NCBI RefSeq assembly: GCF_018881575.1
Contig: NZ_JACVQB010000001.1
Location: 172,986 to 236,985, forward strand
Length of the DNA stretch: 64,000 nt
Direction of reading: 5' to 3'
Source: Polynucleobacter sp. UK-Kesae-W10
Lineage (GTDB): Bacteria; Pseudomonadota; Gammaproteobacteria; Burkholderiales; Burkholderiaceae
Part shown: piece after piece, positions 1-11,310 of the stretch
How positions within the stretch are numbered: the first letter of the stretch is position 1
How the letters are laid out: each line of letters opens with the position of its first letter
The notes under the pieces: model-generated
The model's input: only the letters and a program-made list of their open reading frames with translations
Databases searched by the model: none
What the model was told of the DNA's origin: nothing
Program-made: the position numbers and the translations under genes

Positions 1-168
1 TTCTTCATGGTCCTGCACCAAAATATCGTTATCAATATTTTCTTCGCCAAACTCATTCTCAATTACGGCAATTTTTTTGCCATGATCTTCAGTGAGGATG
101 TGCTTGAGTAAAGTGGTTTTTCCACTTCCCAAAAAGCCCGTCAAAATCGTTACCGGAATTAATGCCAT
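1..168 (-). CDS. CobW/G3E-family GTP-binding protein (N-terminal part only)
   Basis: The reverse strand from 168 reads [20 protein letters not shown], followed by an acidic stretch ending at the window edge. The P-loop GFLGSGKTT near residues 10-18 preceded by a beta strand is the hallmark of G3E GTPases (CobW, YjiA, ZNG1 type), which act as metallochaperones or cofactor-insertion GTPases. The segment [10 protein letters not shown] matches the conserved ENEFGE motif of the family. Only about 56 residues are visible, so the subfamily and metal cannot be told. It lies downstream of xerC on the same strand. Confidence 0.85.
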   Translation of the reverse strand, partial: MALIPVTILTGFLGSGKTTLLKHILTEDHGKKIAVIENEFGEENIDNDILVQDHEE

Positions 169-237
169 GAATGATCCAATCTAAATCTAGCTATTGCAGA
201 TTCCCAAAAGGGGAAGCCTTCTATATTACCGACTTCC

Positions 238-1239
238 TCAGCCTTTACCAGCCTTTGCGCGAGGATGCGCTTTATCGTATGCCTGGGCCAGGTGCTGAAA
301 ATCCAAAGAGGTATAAATTTGGGTGCTCGCAATGCTGGCATGCCCCAGCATCTCTTGTACGGCCCGCAAATCCTGCGAAGACTGCAAGACATGGCTAGCA
401 AAGCTGTGGCGCATCATATGGGGATGCACGTGCGTGGGTAAGCCAGCCCGCATGGCCAGAGTACGGAGACGCGCCTGAACAGTGCGCGGGGATAAGCGCT
501 TGCCAGAGGCAGACAAAAATAAGGCGATAGATTCTGCTTCATATGCAACCCCGTCACGATGCTCGCGCCAAGCCGCCAGAGATTGCATCGCAGGACCGCC
601 CACTGGCACAGAGCGTCTTTTGCCGCCCTTACCCAGGACCGTTACTTCAGCAGCATCCCAATCTAACCAACCAGCTGACTCCTGTTGACGATCTTTACTC
701 TGCATGACATCAATTCCCAGTAACTCAGACAGTCGCAAGCCTGAGGAATACAACAAATCAATAATGGCGGCATCCCGAATCGATTCAAAATCTTTTTTCT
801 CTTGGGCCTCTTTTACCGCCTGATTTACCAAAGAGAGAGCCTGCTCAACAGACAGCGCTTTTGGTAGGGACTTGAGGCGTTTGGGCGCCTTCACGTCATC
901 GACCGGATTAGCCACAAGGTTGCTAGTCACCTTACCAGCATGCGCATCTCGTCGAGCATCTTTTTCTGTGAGCCAGTCATACCAGCCTCGCCAGGCCGAC
1001 AGCGCCCTAGCAATGCTTCTGGAAGACTTTTCTTTGGAGTGCAAACGCCCCGCCCAACGACGGACATGGCTATTGCTAACTTTTAATAAATCTACTGCGT
1101 CTTCAAGAGCAAAGTTTTGAAGGTCGCTCAGATCCATGCCATAAGCTTTTAGCGTATGGGGCGAGAGTTGACGCAACACATGAAGCTCATGCAAATACTC
1201 TTGCATGAGCGGATGAAGATCAGTCGGCTTTAGCTTCAT
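238..1239 (-). CDS. xerC: Tyrosine recombinase XerC
   Basis: A 333-residue tyrosine recombinase. The N-terminal SAM-like core-binding domain (LSPHTLKAYGMDLSDL) precedes the catalytic domain, which shows the Arg of SGLRLSELLG, the HMMRHSFASH box (His-x-x-Arg) and the LGHASIASTQIY segment ending in the nucleophilic Tyr. With XerD it resolves chromosome dimers at dif. I chose the ATG at 1239 (MKLKPTDLHP) because the longer reading would add about 63 residues unlike the family and running inside the DUF484 gene. The start overlaps the end of the DUF484 gene by 20 bases, which suggests translational coupling. It is a housekeeping Xer; nothing ties it to the cassette array at 33-41 kb. Confidence 0.95.
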   Translation of the reverse strand: MKLKPTDLHPLMQEYLHELHVLRQLSPHTLKAYGMDLSDLQNFALEDAVDLLKVSNSHVRRWAGRLHSKEKSSRSIARALSAWRGWYDWLTEKDARRDAHAGKVTSNLVANPVDDVKAPKRLKSLPKALSVEQALSLVNQAVKEAQEKKDFESIRDAAIIDLLYSSGLRLSELLGIDVMQSKDRQQESAGWLDWDAAEVTVLGKGGKRRSVPVGGPAMQSLAAWREHRDGVAYEAESIALFLSASGKRLSPRTVQARLRTLAMRAGLPTHVHPHMMRHSFASHVLQSSQDLRAVQEMLGHASIASTQIYTSLDFQHLAQAYDKAHPRAKAGKG

Positions 1240-1894
1240 AAGCCTGGATACGATCCAAAGCTGCAGCAGTAAGTTCAGCAATTTGACGCAAATAGAATGC
1301 GCCCATATCCGCAGTAAAACGGGTTTCGTCTTTACTCGCCAACAGCAGAACTGCTGGTGATTGATTGCCACCAATACTTTTACCCAAAGGTAGGCCGATA
1401 GCCACCATGCTTTGCCATGCTGGATCAATCGTCGTTTGACTGGCTAGCAAATCAACGCTCGCTGCTGCCAACTCTTTTGCAGAGCCGCAGAGCGGCGTAT
1501 CAACCCAAGGGCCAAACGCAGCATTAGGCGCCAACAATTGCGCAGACTCAACCTCAAATACTTCTGCTAAGCCTGCGGTAATGGCAGCTTCAACATCCGA
1601 CTGATTATTGGCTTTCATCAAACGCAACAACCAGGCCACTAAGCTTTGCTGTGTCTTGTCATTGCGGCTACCAAAATGCAGCATCTCACTTAAGCGACGA
1701 TTGAGCTCCTGGTTTTGAGTGCGCAATACCGTCATTTGACGTTCTTGCAAAGAGATGGCGCGATCTTCATGAGGATGCTTGATCCGAATCTCATTAAAGA
1801 GATCGGCGTAACGCTCAAAGAAGCCGGGCGTTGCACGCAACCATTCTGCAACCAATTCTTCTTGCTCAGCCTGCTTTGGATCAATTGCGCTCAT
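1220..1894 (-). CDS. DUF484 family protein
   Basis: A 224-residue protein with the DUF484 pattern: an N-terminal FFERYADLFNEIRIKHPH segment, a coiled-coil region rich in Glu, Gln and Arg (LQERQMTVLRTQNQELNRRL), then a GAF-like domain. DUF484 genes commonly sit next to xerC in proteobacteria, as here, but the biochemical role is not established. It lies 26 bases downstream of gatB and overlaps the start of xerC, so it is probably part of a gatCAB-DUF484-xerC transcription unit. Confidence 0.9.
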   Translation of the reverse strand: MSAIDPKQAEQEELVAEWLRATPGFFERYADLFNEIRIKHPHEDRAISLQERQMTVLRTQNQELNRRLSEMLHFGSRNDKTQQSLVAWLLRLMKANNQSDVEAAITAGLAEVFEVESAQLLAPNAAFGPWVDTPLCGSAKELAAASVDLLASQTTIDPAWQSMVAIGLPLGKSIGGNQSPAVLLLASKDETRFTADMGAFYLRQIAELTAAALDRIQAYEAKAD

Positions 1895-1920
1895 CTATCT
1901 CTTTCTGTATTACGGATTGG

Positions 1921-3393
1921 TTAACTCAATTTTTTACGAAGCAATTCATTCACCTGACCAGGATTGGCCTTGCCTTGAGAGGCTTTCATAATCTGCCCCA
2001 CCAACGCATTGAACGCCTTCTCTTTACCAGAGCGGAACTCTTCTACCGACTTCGCATTGGCCGCCAGTACTTGATCAATGATGGCCTCCAGGGCGCCACT
2101 ATCGCTGATTTGCTTCAAGCCCTTGGCCTCAATGACTTGATCTACCGTGCTGATAGCTTTTCCGGCAACGGCTTCCTCCCAAAGAATTGCAAAGATATCT
2201 TTAGCAATCTTGTTAGAAATCGTGCCATCAGCCACGCGAGTGAGCAGGGGCCCCAAATGCACTGCTTTTAAGGGTGCATCTGCAGCAGCAATGCCTGCGC
2301 GATTTAAGGATGAAGCAAACTCACCAGCAATTAAATTGGCAGCTGCTTTTGCTAATGGCTTACCAACCATTGCTAATAGCTCTTCAAATACTTTTGCAGT
2401 ATCGCGATCTTGCGTGAGTAACTGTGCATCGTACGCACTTAAACCAAATTCGCTTTGCCACTGCTCACGCAATTGCGCAGGCAGCGCAGGCATCTTGCTA
2501 CGCACATCCGCAATCCACGCATCATCAATCACCACCGGCAATAAGTCGGGATCCGGGAAATAGCGGTAATCGTTCGCATCTTCTTTGCTGCGCATGCTGC
2601 GCGTTTCACCGCGATCAGGATCATATAGACGCGTCTCTTGAACAACAGTTCCGCCATCTTCAATCAATTCAATTTGACGACGCACTTCATATTGAATAGC
2701 TTCTTCCAAAAAGCGGAATGAATTTAAATTCTTAATTTCACAACGAGTACCAAACTCAGCCTGACCTTTTGGGCGGACCGATACGTTGGCGTCACAACGG
2801 AACGAGCCTTCTTGCATATTGCCGTCACAGACACCCAGCCACACAACCAATCCATGCAGGGCCTTGGCATAGGCAACCGCCTCCGCAGCGCTACGCATTA
2901 CGGGCTCAGTCACAATCTCGAGGAGTGGTGTGCCAGCGCGGTTTAAATCGATGCCACTAGAAGGTTCGCCATGTGGGCCAATAAATCCCTCTTCATGAAC
3001 TGATTTGCCTGCATCCTCTTCCATGTGGGCGCGGGTCAGCTGGACGACTTTTACCTCATCGCCAACCAAGATTTCGACTTGGCCCCCAACAACAACCGGA
3101 ATCTCCATCTGACTAATTTGATAGCCCTTCGGTAAATCGGGATAGAAATAATTCTTGCGCGCAAAAATACTGGCTGGAGAAATCTTCGCGTTGACTGCTA
3201 ATCCAAAACGAATGGCATGCTCAACCGCTTGACGATTGAGCACCGGCAAGACGCCTGGTAAGGCGAGATCAACTGCACAAGCTTGTGTATTTGGCGCAGC
3301 ACCAAAGCGTGTACTTGCACCACTAAAAATCTTAGATTGCGTTTGTAATTGCGCGTGGGTCTCTAGACCAATAACGACTTCCCACTGCATCAT
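1921..3393 (-). CDS. gatB: Aspartyl/glutamyl-tRNA amidotransferase subunit B
   Basis: A 490-residue Gat[16 protein letters not shown] at the N-terminus, the metal and ATP/tRNA kinase-like core, and a C-terminal YqeY-like helical domain ([21 protein letters not shown]). It activates misacylated Glu-tRNAGln or Asp-tRNAAsn before amide transfer from GatA. The start is taken at tandem ATGs (3393 and 3390); these overlap the gatA stop codon at 3390-3392, so the genes are probably translationally coupled. An in-frame extension upstream lies wholly in gatA and is rejected. Order gatC-gatA-gatB is standard. Confidence 0.97.
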   Translation of the reverse strand: MMQWEVVIGLETHAQLQTQSKIFSGASTRFGAAPNTQACAVDLALPGVLPVLNRQAVEHAIRFGLAVNAKISPASIFARKNYFYPDLPKGYQISQMEIPVVVGGQVEILVGDEVKVVQLTRAHMEEDAGKSVHEEGFIGPHGEPSSGIDLNRAGTPLLEIVTEPVMRSAAEAVAYAKALHGLVVWLGVCDGNMQEGSFRCDANVSVRPKGQAEFGTRCEIKNLNSFRFLEEAIQYEVRRQIELIEDGGTVVQETRLYDPDRGETRSMRSKEDANDYRYFPDPDLLPVVIDDAWIADVRSKMPALPAQLREQWQSEFGLSAYDAQLLTQDRDTAKVFEELLAMVGKPLAKAAANLIAGEFASSLNRAGIAAADAPLKAVHLGPLLTRVADGTISNKIAKDIFAILWEEAVAGKAISTVDQVIEAKGLKQISDSGALEAIIDQVLAANAKSVEEFRSGKEKAFNALVGQIMKASQGKANPGQVNELLRKKLS

Positions 3394-4907
3394 GCCACCT
3401 CGCTTGCTTGACGCAAATGCCAATCACTGGCTTGCTGAAATTGATGGGCAACTTGTAATAGACGTGCCTCTGAAAAATAGTTGCCAATCAACTGCATACC
3501 AATCGGGAGGTTCTGGGCGTTAAAGCCACAAGGCGCACTCATTGCAGGCAACCCAGCCAAATTCGTGGATAAAGTGTAAATATCTTCTAAATACATTTGT
3601 ACTGGATCTTTCGACTTCTCACCCAGGCGCCACGCCACATCTGGAGCTACCGGCCCAAGAATGATGTCGCACATGTTAAATGCCGCCTGAAAGTCTGCTG
3701 CAATAATGCGACGAATTTTTTGTGCCTGCAAATAGTAAGCATCGTAGTAACCATGACAAAGAACATACGTTCCAATCATGATGCGACGCTTGACCTCAGA
3801 ACCAAAACCTTCGGTGCGAGACTTCTGATACATGTCACCAAGATCTTTGTACTCGCTAGCGCGATGACCATAACGCACACCATCAAAACGACTCAAGTTA
3901 CTAGATGCTTCAGCTGGCGCTAATACGTAGTAAACCGGGATAGATAATTTGGTTTTAGGCAAACTCACTTCCACGAGCTTGGCGCCTAAATTTTCTAAAA
4001 GCTTTGCCGCTTCATTCACCGATTTAGCAACCTCTGCTGATAGGCCTTCAGCAAAAAATTCTTTTGGTAATCCAACGCGTAAACCTTCTAAAGGTTTTGC
4101 GGGATTAGAGTTACCTGCTTGCCATGATTGATTGAGGTAGCGACCATAGTCTTCGCCAGAATCTGCAAGTGAAGTTGAATCACGGGGGTCGTGTGATGAC
4201 ATGGCGGATAAGAGCAATGCACAATCTTCAGCCGTCTTACCCATTGGTCCAGCCTGATCTAAGGATGAGGCATAGGCAATCATCCCGTAACGAGACACGC
4301 GCCCATAGGTTGGCTTAATTCCGGTCAGCCCGCAAAAGGCCGCTGGTTGACGAATGGAACCACCGGTATCCGTACCGGTAGCAATCGGGGCTAAACCTGC
4401 TGCCACGGCTGCAGCTGAGCCGCCAGACGAACCCCCAGCCACGTGAGCGGCATTCCAGGGGTTTAAGACGGGTCCATACGCTGAGTTCTCATTGGATGAG
4501 CCCATCGCAAACTCGTCCATATTGGTTTTGCCCAAGCAAACCATGCCAGCACCATGGGGGTTGCTCTCATCTGGAATTCCCAAGTTAGCCACCACGGTGG
4601 CATCAAATGGACTTTGATAATCAGCCAAGATTTTGGAGGCTGCAGTAGATTTCCAACCGCGCGTTACGAAGACATCCTTGTGTGCCACGGGTATACCGGT
4701 TAATTTGCCTGCCTTACCAGATGAAATCAGTTGATCTGCTTTATTTGCTTGCTCTAAAGATAAGTGAGTACTCACATCAAGATATGCATTCCACTGCTTT
4801 CCGGCTTCAATGCGATCTAAAAAGTACTGAGTCAACTCGGTACTAGAGACCTTTTTTTCGGCCAATGCTTTTGCCATCAAGGCAATTGGAGTGTTGTGCC
4901 AGCTCAT
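3390..4907 (-). CDS. gatA: Aspartyl/glutamyl-tRNA amidotransferase subunit A
   Basis: A 505-residue amidase-signature enzyme. The Ser-cisSer-Lys machinery is visible: Lys in VAHKDVF, the [14 protein letters not shown]ly/Ser-rich loop and the nucleophile region [13 protein letters not shown]. It releases ammonia from glutamine for transamidation with GatB and GatC, giving Gln-tRNAGln and/or Asn-tRNAAsn. The start overlaps the gatC stop by four bases (ATGA), and the stop overlaps the gatB start. Full family length, no anomalies. Confidence 0.97.
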   Translation of the reverse strand: MSWHNTPIALMAKALAEKKVSSTELTQYFLDRIEAGKQWNAYLDVSTHLSLEQANKADQLISSGKAGKLTGIPVAHKDVFVTRGWKSTAASKILADYQSPFDATVVANLGIPDESNPHGAGMVCLGKTNMDEFAMGSSNENSAYGPVLNPWNAAHVAGGSSGGSAAAVAAGLAPIATGTDTGGSIRQPAAFCGLTGIKPTYGRVSRYGMIAYASSLDQAGPMGKTAEDCALLLSAMSSHDPRDSTSLADSGEDYGRYLNQSWQAGNSNPAKPLEGLRVGLPKEFFAEGLSAEVAKSVNEAAKLLENLGAKLVEVSLPKTKLSIPVYYVLAPAEASSNLSRFDGVRYGHRASEYKDLGDMYQKSRTEGFGSEVKRRIMIGTYVLCHGYYDAYYLQAQKIRRIIAADFQAAFNMCDIILGPVAPDVAWRLGEKSKDPVQMYLEDIYTLSTNLAGLPAMSAPCGFNAQNLPIGMQLIGNYFSEARLLQVAHQFQQASDWHLRQASEVA

Positions 4908-5197
4908 TCGATCACCCTGGGAACAAGGAAGTAACCATCATGCTGAGCAGGGGCTGATTGCATGTTTTCTGCGCGATGATCTGCTTCAGTCACCTGATCA
5001 ACGCGCATGGGTTGGGCCAAATCACGCAAAAAGAGGATTGGGTGAGCCAATGGCTCAAGCCCAGTTGTATCGACAGCCTGCATTTCTTCAACCAAGGAAA
5101 AAATGGCCTGCAGCTGAGGCAAAACTGCTTCAGCTTCTGCTTGGTTTAGCTCAAGTCTGGATAGGTGCGCAATGCGCTGAACATCATCAAGTTTCAT
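4904..5197 (-). CDS. gatC: Aspartyl/glutamyl-tRNA amidotransferase subunit C
   Basis: A 97-residue Gat[21 protein letters not shown], then a central helix and the [10 protein letters not shown] motif typical of the family. It wraps GatA and stabilises the GatCAB complex. First gene of the gatCAB cluster, divergent from mreB across 59 bases, where AT-rich sequence must hold both promoters; I cannot assign boxes with confidence. Confidence 0.95.
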   Translation of the reverse strand: MKLDDVQRIAHLSRLELNQAEAEAVLPQLQAIFSLVEEMQAVDTTGLEPLAHPILFLRDLAQPMRVDQVTEADHRAENMQSAPAQHDGYFLVPRVIE

Positions 5198-5232
5198 GGG
5201 ACGAGAGTATCATTCCTATATATTTTTATTAA

Positions 5233-6300
<1,068 letters not shown>

Positions 6301-6324
6301 GCGACATACACGTCGATCAGGGAA

Positions 6325-7260
6325 TTGCAACATAGCGCTCCACCACTTTTCAGACAGGGCATTCCGGCCTTACTCAAACTGATTGTCTGTCTGTCGATCA
6401 GCATCGCTCTGATGCTGATCGATTTTCGCTTTAAAGCACTCGATCCGATTCGCAATAATGTGAACTGGATTTTGCGTCCACTTGAATATGTCATGATGGC
6501 GCCACGCAACGCATTCGAAGCAACCTCAGAATATTTCACAACACGCTCTACGCTAGATCAAGAAAATCAAGCGATGAAAGTGCGCCAAGCGGAGCTCTCT
6601 CTGCTGGCAAATCAATCTGAGTTCTTGATGGTAGAAAATCAAAACTTGCGTGAACTAATGGCGCTGCAAAAGCAAGTGGCATTCAAAACTTTGCCAGTGG
6701 AAATTCTCTTTAATCCGCCCAACCCTATCTCGCAACGCATTGTGATTAACCGAGGCAGTAACGATGGCCTCAAGCTAGGCAACCCCATTGCCAATGATTC
6801 CGGAATTTTGGGTCAGGTAGTCCGCCTTTACGAGCGCTCTGCAGAGGTTTCCTTGCTCGAAGACCGAGATTTCGCCGTTCCTGTCCAGGTTGCTAGAAAT
6901 GGTCTAAGGGCGGCCGTATTTGGGGCGGGGCGCGGAAACCCGCTAGAACTACGCTACTTACCGGTAGCTAGCGATCTCGAAGTTGGCGATATTTTGCTCA
7001 CATCCGGCATTGATGGCGTTTACCCACCCGGTTTCGCAGTAGCTGTTATCAGCAAGATTGAGCGCAACGCTGATAAGAACTCTTCCAATGTATTTTGCGT
7101 ACCAGTTGCTGCAGTGAATCGGTATCGCCAAGCGCTGGCATTTTTATATGATCCGCAATTTGATGCCAAGGCCCCCTCAATCAATAGCAAAAATGCCGCT
7201 GGCACAGCACCTAACAATACGCCCGGCCGCCGTCAAACACGCTCACGAGGAATGCAATGA
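6325..7260 (+). CDS. mreC: Rod shape-determining protein MreC (TTG start)
   Basis: A 311-residue protein: cytoplasmic tail, one membrane helix (LLKLIVCLSISIALMLIDF), a coiled coil (about residues 75-115) and the periplasmic beta-barrel region (NRGSNDGLKLGNPI; LTSGIDGVYPPGFAV). A low-complexity tail ends in SRGMQ. It links MreB to PBP2. The start is a TTG at 6325: the N-terminus MQHSAPPLFRQG fits MreC of related bacteria, and no ATG lies between the mreB stop and the membrane helix except inside the helix. Its TGA overlaps the mreD ATG (ATGA). Confidence 0.95.
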   Translation: MQHSAPPLFRQGIPALLKLIVCLSISIALMLIDFRFKALDPIRNNVNWILRPLEYVMMAPRNAFEATSEYFTTRSTLDQENQAMKVRQAELSLLANQSEFLMVENQNLRELMALQKQVAFKTLPVEILFNPPNPISQRIVINRGSNDGLKLGNPIANDSGILGQVVRLYERSAEVSLLEDRDFAVPVQVARNGLRAAVFGAGRGNPLELRYLPVASDLEVGDILLTSGIDGVYPPGFAVAVISKIERNADKNSSNVFCVPVAAVNRYRQALAFLYDPQFDAKAPSINSKNAAGTAPNNTPGRRQTRSRGMQ

Positions 7261-7781
7261 TTGATTTCCAGAGCGGCTATATTCTTCGGCCAGTTAATCC
7301 AGTATTTATTTATTTCAGTCTGTTTTGTGCGCTGCTGTTAAATCTGCTGCCGATCGGAAATTATGGATGGGTACCGGATTGGTTGATTCTGTGCATCGTG
7401 TTTTGGAATATCCACCAACACCGCTATGTCAGCGTGATCTGGGCATTTGTGCTCGGCCTCATGATGGATGTACACAATTCAGACCTCTTAGGACTGCATG
7501 CCTTTAGTTATTCTTTGGTTGCCTATATTGCCATCTCTTGGCATAGACGCATTATTGCGCTCACCGTTTTATCGCAAGCCCTACATCTGTTACCCATCTT
7601 TTTACTAGTCTCATTATTTCCAGTGCTGGTGCATTGGGTCTTGAGCGGCGAGCTTTACTGGTGGGCCTTAACGGGCGCTATTCAAGCCTTGATTGAGGCA
7701 ATGCTTTGGCCGCTCGTAACACGCATTTTGCTGGCGCCGCAACGTCGTCCGATTGACGTTGATCACAATCGTCCACTTTAA
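7257..7781 (+). CDS. mreD: Rod shape-determining protein MreD
   Basis: A 174-residue polytopic inner-membrane protein with about five hydrophobic segments and the typical GLMMDVHNSDLLGLHAF motif. It is part of the elongasome with MreB, MreC, PBP2 and RodA. The start overlaps the mreC stop by four bases and mrdA follows after 8 bases. Confidence 0.94.
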   Translation: MIDFQSGYILRPVNPVFIYFSLFCALLLNLLPIGNYGWVPDWLILCIVFWNIHQHRYVSVIWAFVLGLMMDVHNSDLLGLHAFSYSLVAYIAISWHRRIIALTVLSQALHLLPIFLLVSLFPVLVHWVLSGELYWWALTGAIQALIEAMLWPLVTRILLAPQRRPIDVDHNRPL

Positions 7782-7789
7782 GAAGCTGT

Positions 7790-9697
7790 ATGGTTTCTTT
7801 TAAAAAACCTGATCTCGATTCGTTTCAAGAGCGCATTCATATTGCGGCTTTGTTTGTTACATTTTGTTTTTTATTGCTCGTGACACGCCTGGTATGGCTG
7901 CAATTAGTCAGTCACGGAAAATATGCATTGCTTGCAGAAAGCAATCGCATCGCACTAGTGCCAGCACCAGCCAATCGTGGACTCATCATTGATCGCAACG
8001 GCATTGTGATTGGCAGGAACTATTCAGCACTGACATTGGATGTCAATGCTGAAGAGGTTAAAGGGAATGTAGACCAGCTTATTAATGAACTGTCAGAGAT
8101 TATTGATATCTCACCTCGGGATCGACGCAACTTTAAGCGCTCTTTAGAGGATTCCCGCAATATGGGGACCATTCCGCTGCGCTCGATGCTCAATGAAGCT
8201 GAAACAGCGCGTTTTATGGCCAATCGCTACCGCTTTCCAGGGGTCGAAATTCGGGCCAGGAGCTTCCGAGAGTACCCCTATAACGAGCTAGCCTCTCATT
8301 TAATCGGCTATATCGGCCGGGTATCCCAGAGGGATAAGGAGCGGATGCAAGCAGAAATTGAGAATTCCAAGGCTGATGATCCAGATGCGCTGCAGACTTC
8401 TTTCTTGCCCGGGATTCAATATGTCGGAAAAATTGGTCTGGAACAAAGCTATGAAAATGTTTTACGGGGCGTTCCTGGATACGATCAGGTAGAAATTACT
8501 GCTGGCGGAAAACCCGTGCGCACACTTTCAAGCTCACCCTCGGTACCCGGAAAAAATGTCGTGCTATCGGTCGACATTAAATTGCAGTATCTAGTGGAAC
8601 AGTTGTATGGAAATTTTCGCGGCGCGTTTGTTGCTATTGAACCCGAGACTGGCGATGTGCTTGCTTTTGTTTCTAAGCCCAACTTCAATCCGAACGACTT
8701 TGTTGAAGGTATTGATTCCGTTACCTGGAAAGAGCTCAACGATTCCCCACAAAAGCCGCTGTATAACCGCCCGCTAAAAGGCATCTATCCGCCGGGCTCT
8801 ACTTACAAGCCTTTCATGGCTCTCGCGGCGCTTGAAAATAAAAAACGTACGCCGTCCCAAACTATTTCAGATCCCGGTTACTTTGATTTTGGCAATCATA
8901 CTTTCCGTGATGATAAAAAAGGTGGGCATGGCATTGTTGACATGCAAAAATCGATTGTGGAATCTTGCGACACTTATTACTACATGCTCGCGCGCGATAT
9001 GGGTGTCAACATGATTGCCGACTTCATGAAGCCGCTTGGGTTTGGTCAAATCACTGGAATCGATTTACAGGGTGAAGCAAAAGGCGTTCTACCTTCGACC
9101 GAGTGGAAGAAAAATACTTTTAAAAAACCAGAGCAGCAAAAGTGGTACGAAGGTGAAACAATTTCACTGGGCATCGGTCAAGGCTACAACGCATTCACTA
9201 TTTTGCAGTTGGCGCATGCCATGGCAAACGTTGCCAATAATGGCATTGTGATGAAGCCTCACCTGGTGAAGGCTATCGAAGATCCATTTACGCGTAATCG
9301 CGTACTGACAACACCAAAAGAAAGTTATCGCATAGACCTCAATGCTGACAATATTGAAGTCATTAAAAAAGCGATGCTTGAAGTGAATAACTCGGGCACT
9401 TCTGCAGCCGCATTTAAAGGAACGGGATATCAAGTCGGCGGCAAAACAGGTACAGCGCAGGTATTTAGCTTAAATTCGAAAGACTATAAGCACGGTGCCA
9501 CTGCAGAATTTTTACGCGATCATGCTTTGTATATTGCTTTTGCACCCGCAGATAAACCTACTATTGTTATTGCCATGGTAGTAGAGAATGCTGGCTTTGG
9601 AGCGCAATACGCAGCACCTATCGCGCGTAAGGCGCTGGACTATTACATTGAAGGCAAATGGCCCAAGGAGGTTCCTGAATGGAAAAGAGCCCCTTAA
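7790..9697 (+). CDS. mrdA: Penicillin-binding protein 2 (elongasome transpeptidase)
   Basis: A 635-residue class B PBP. One N-terminal membrane helix (IAALFVTFCFLLLVTRLVWL) precedes the pedestal domain and the transpeptidase domain. The active-site motifs are all visible: S337-T-Y-K340, S392-C-D and K552-T-G (KTGTAQVF). It crosslinks peptidoglycan during cylinder elongation together with the glycosyltransferase RodA. The last 19 bases overlap the start of rodA, which implies coupled translation. Confidence 0.97.
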   Translation: MVSFKKPDLDSFQERIHIAALFVTFCFLLLVTRLVWLQLVSHGKYALLAESNRIALVPAPANRGLIIDRNGIVIGRNYSALTLDVNAEEVKGNVDQLINELSEIIDISPRDRRNFKRSLEDSRNMGTIPLRSMLNEAETARFMANRYRFPGVEIRARSFREYPYNELASHLIGYIGRVSQRDKERMQAEIENSKADDPDALQTSFLPGIQYVGKIGLEQSYENVLRGVPGYDQVEITAGGKPVRTLSSSPSVPGKNVVLSVDIKLQYLVEQLYGNFRGAFVAIEPETGDVLAFVSKPNFNPNDFVEGIDSVTWKELNDSPQKPLYNRPLKGIYPPGSTYKPFMALAALENKKRTPSQTISDPGYFDFGNHTFRDDKKGGHGIVDMQKSIVESCDTYYYMLARDMGVNMIADFMKPLGFGQITGIDLQGEAKGVLPSTEWKKNTFKKPEQQKWYEGETISLGIGQGYNAFTILQLAHAMANVANNGIVMKPHLVKAIEDPFTRNRVLTTPKESYRIDLNADNIEVIKKAMLEVNNSGTSAAAFKGTGYQVGGKTGTAQVFSLNSKDYKHGATAEFLRDHALYIAFAPADKPTIVIAMVVENAGFGAQYAAPIARKALDYYIEGKWPKEVPEWKRAP

Positions 9698-10830
9698 TCA
9701 AAATTAAAGGATTTTTCTTCGGCATCTTTGCCGGACTGGATCGCCAGCTAGGCCTTATTCTGCTTGGCTTAGCGGCTGTAGGCTTTTTTACTTTTTTATC
9801 TGCAAGTCAAAATACCCCCGTTCAAATTGGTGATGAATTTCGCAATCTAGCACTATCTTTTGCAGTGATGTGGTTAGTGTCTCGCATTCCACCAAAATGG
9901 TTGGAGATGGGAGCGGTATGGATTTATGGGTTGGGAGTGGTGCTACTCGTTGCCGTTGCTGCTTTTGGATTAATTAAAAAAGGTGCGCGGCGTTGGCTCA
10001 ATATTGGCGTTGTCATTCAACCTTCTGAGATCATGAAGATAGCCATGCCTTTAATGCTTGCGTGGTATTTTCAAAAACGCGAAGGCATTCAAAAAGCCTG
10101 GGACTATGCTGTAGCCGGCGTCATTCTCATCATTCCCGTATTTCTGATTGCGCGCCAACCCGACCTTGGAACAGCGTTATTAGTTTTTGCTGCTGGCCTT
10201 TACGTCATCATCTTGGCTGGGCTGCCCTGGAAATGGATTTTGCCTTTCGTTGGCATTGGGGTGATAGGCATCCTGTTGATTATTATTTTTGGCGGCACGA
10301 TATGTGCGCATGACGTTGTTTGGCCATTCGTACACGACTATCAAAAGCATCGCATTTGTACGCTGCTCGATCCTAGTAGTGATCCACTAGGAAAAGGCTT
10401 TCATACGATTCAATCCATGATTGCTATTGGCTCTGGCGGCTTCTTTGGTAAAGGCTGGTTTCAAGGCACGCAGGCTCACCTAGAATTCATTCCTGAAAAA
10501 CATACTGACTTTGTATTTGCAGTGTTCTCAGAAGAGTTTGGTCTGCTCGGCAACTTAGTGCTGCTCGCACTGTTCTACGCCTTAATCAAAAGAGGGCTCG
10601 CGATTTCAGCAAGCGCGCCGAATTTATTTACACGCTTATTGGGTGGTGCGGTCACTTTAATTTTCTTTACCTATGCCTTTGTCAATATCGGCATGGTGAG
10701 CGGCTTACTTCCGGTGGTAGGTGTGCCCCTGCCATTCATTAGTTATGGGGGCACTGCATTAGTAACCCTTGGATTTGGGGCGGGCATTTTGATGAGCATT
10801 CATCGCCATCGTCGCTTAGTGCAAAGCTAA
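9679..10830 (+). CDS. rodA: SEDS peptidoglycan glycosyltransferase RodA
   Basis: A 383-residue SEDS protein with about ten membrane helices. Family motifs include GARRWLNIG, QPSEIMKIAMPLMLAWYF, RQPDLGTALLVFAAG, the EKHTDFVFAVFSEEFG loop and the C-terminal PLPFISYGGTALVTLGFG signature. It polymerises glycan strands from lipid II with PBP2. Start ATG at 9679 lies inside mrdA. Last gene of the mre operon, followed by a strong bidirectional terminator. Confidence 0.97.
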   Translation: MEKSPLIKIKGFFFGIFAGLDRQLGLILLGLAAVGFFTFLSASQNTPVQIGDEFRNLALSFAVMWLVSRIPPKWLEMGAVWIYGLGVVLLVAVAAFGLIKKGARRWLNIGVVIQPSEIMKIAMPLMLAWYFQKREGIQKAWDYAVAGVILIIPVFLIARQPDLGTALLVFAAGLYVIILAGLPWKWILPFVGIGVIGILLIIIFGGTICAHDVVWPFVHDYQKHRICTLLDPSSDPLGKGFHTIQSMIAIGSGGFFGKGWFQGTQAHLEFIPEKHTDFVFAVFSEEFGLLGNLVLLALFYALIKRGLAISASAPNLFTRLLGGAVTLIFFTYAFVNIGMVSGLLPVVGVPLPFISYGGTALVTLGFGAGILMSIHRHRRLVQS

Positions 10831-10868
10831 TACAAGACTGGGTTGTATTCACTGTGTTTGATGGCAAT

Positions 10869-10898
10869 AAAAAAGCCCGGCATGCCGGGCTTTTTTAT
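10869..10898. terminator. Bidirectional rho-independent terminator between rodA and hupB
   Basis: The stem AAGCCCGGCATGCCGGGCTT is perfectly self-complementary apart from the loop, with an A-tract on its left and a T-tract on its right. It can stop both the plus-strand mre operon and the minus-strand HU gene, whose stop lies about 15 bases away. Confidence 0.93.
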
Positions 10899-10912
10899 TA
10901 ACTAAGGAAGAA

Positions 10913-11197
10913 TTACTTCTTGCGCTTGTTAACTGAATCTTTAAATGCTTTACCAGCAGAAAACTTAACAGTTTTTGCAGCAGCGATTTTGAGTGGCTCG
11001 CCAGTTTTTGGATTGCGGCCCATACGTGCAGCACGCTTACCAGATGCGAAAGTACCGAAGCCGATCAGTTGTACTGAATCACCTTTAGTAACAGCTTTGA
11101 TAATGTTCTCGATTGCAGAATTCAATGCGAATTCAGCTTTAGCTTTAGAGATCTCCGCGTCGTCAGCAATCGCTGCGATTAGTTCGGCTTTGTTCAA
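10913..11197 (-). CDS. hupB: DNA-binding protein HU (TTG start)
   Basis: A 94-residue HU-family protein: [20 protein letters not shown], the [22 protein letters not shown] beta-arm region and [16 protein letters not shown] at the end. It bends and compacts DNA as a dimer. The normal HU N-terminus is MNK; here the codon before Asn-Lys is TTG at 11197-11195, and AAGGAG lies six bases upstream of it, so TTG is the start. An ATG farther upstream would add 12 residues foreign to the family. Low-efficiency TTG initiation may be offset by the good ribosome site. Confidence 0.95.
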   Translation of the reverse strand: MNKAELIAAIADDAEISKAKAEFALNSAIENIIKAVTKGDSVQLIGFGTFASGKRAARMGRNPKTGEPLKIAAAKTVKFSAGKAFKDSVNKRKK

Positions 11198-11310
11198 GTG
11201 AAGCTCCTTATAGATATTGATGTCGGCGCACATTGCGCTTACATGATTTTAACCACAAAAAATTATAAAAATAAAGCAATCGCAAAGTAATTTTTTACCG
11301 CTCCGACATA

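Noticed and set aside
238..1239. XerC as the recombinase of the cassette array
   Set aside because: It is a standard chromosomal xerC in a conserved context 33 kb away, and the repeats do not resemble dif. It cannot be excluded but nothing supports it.
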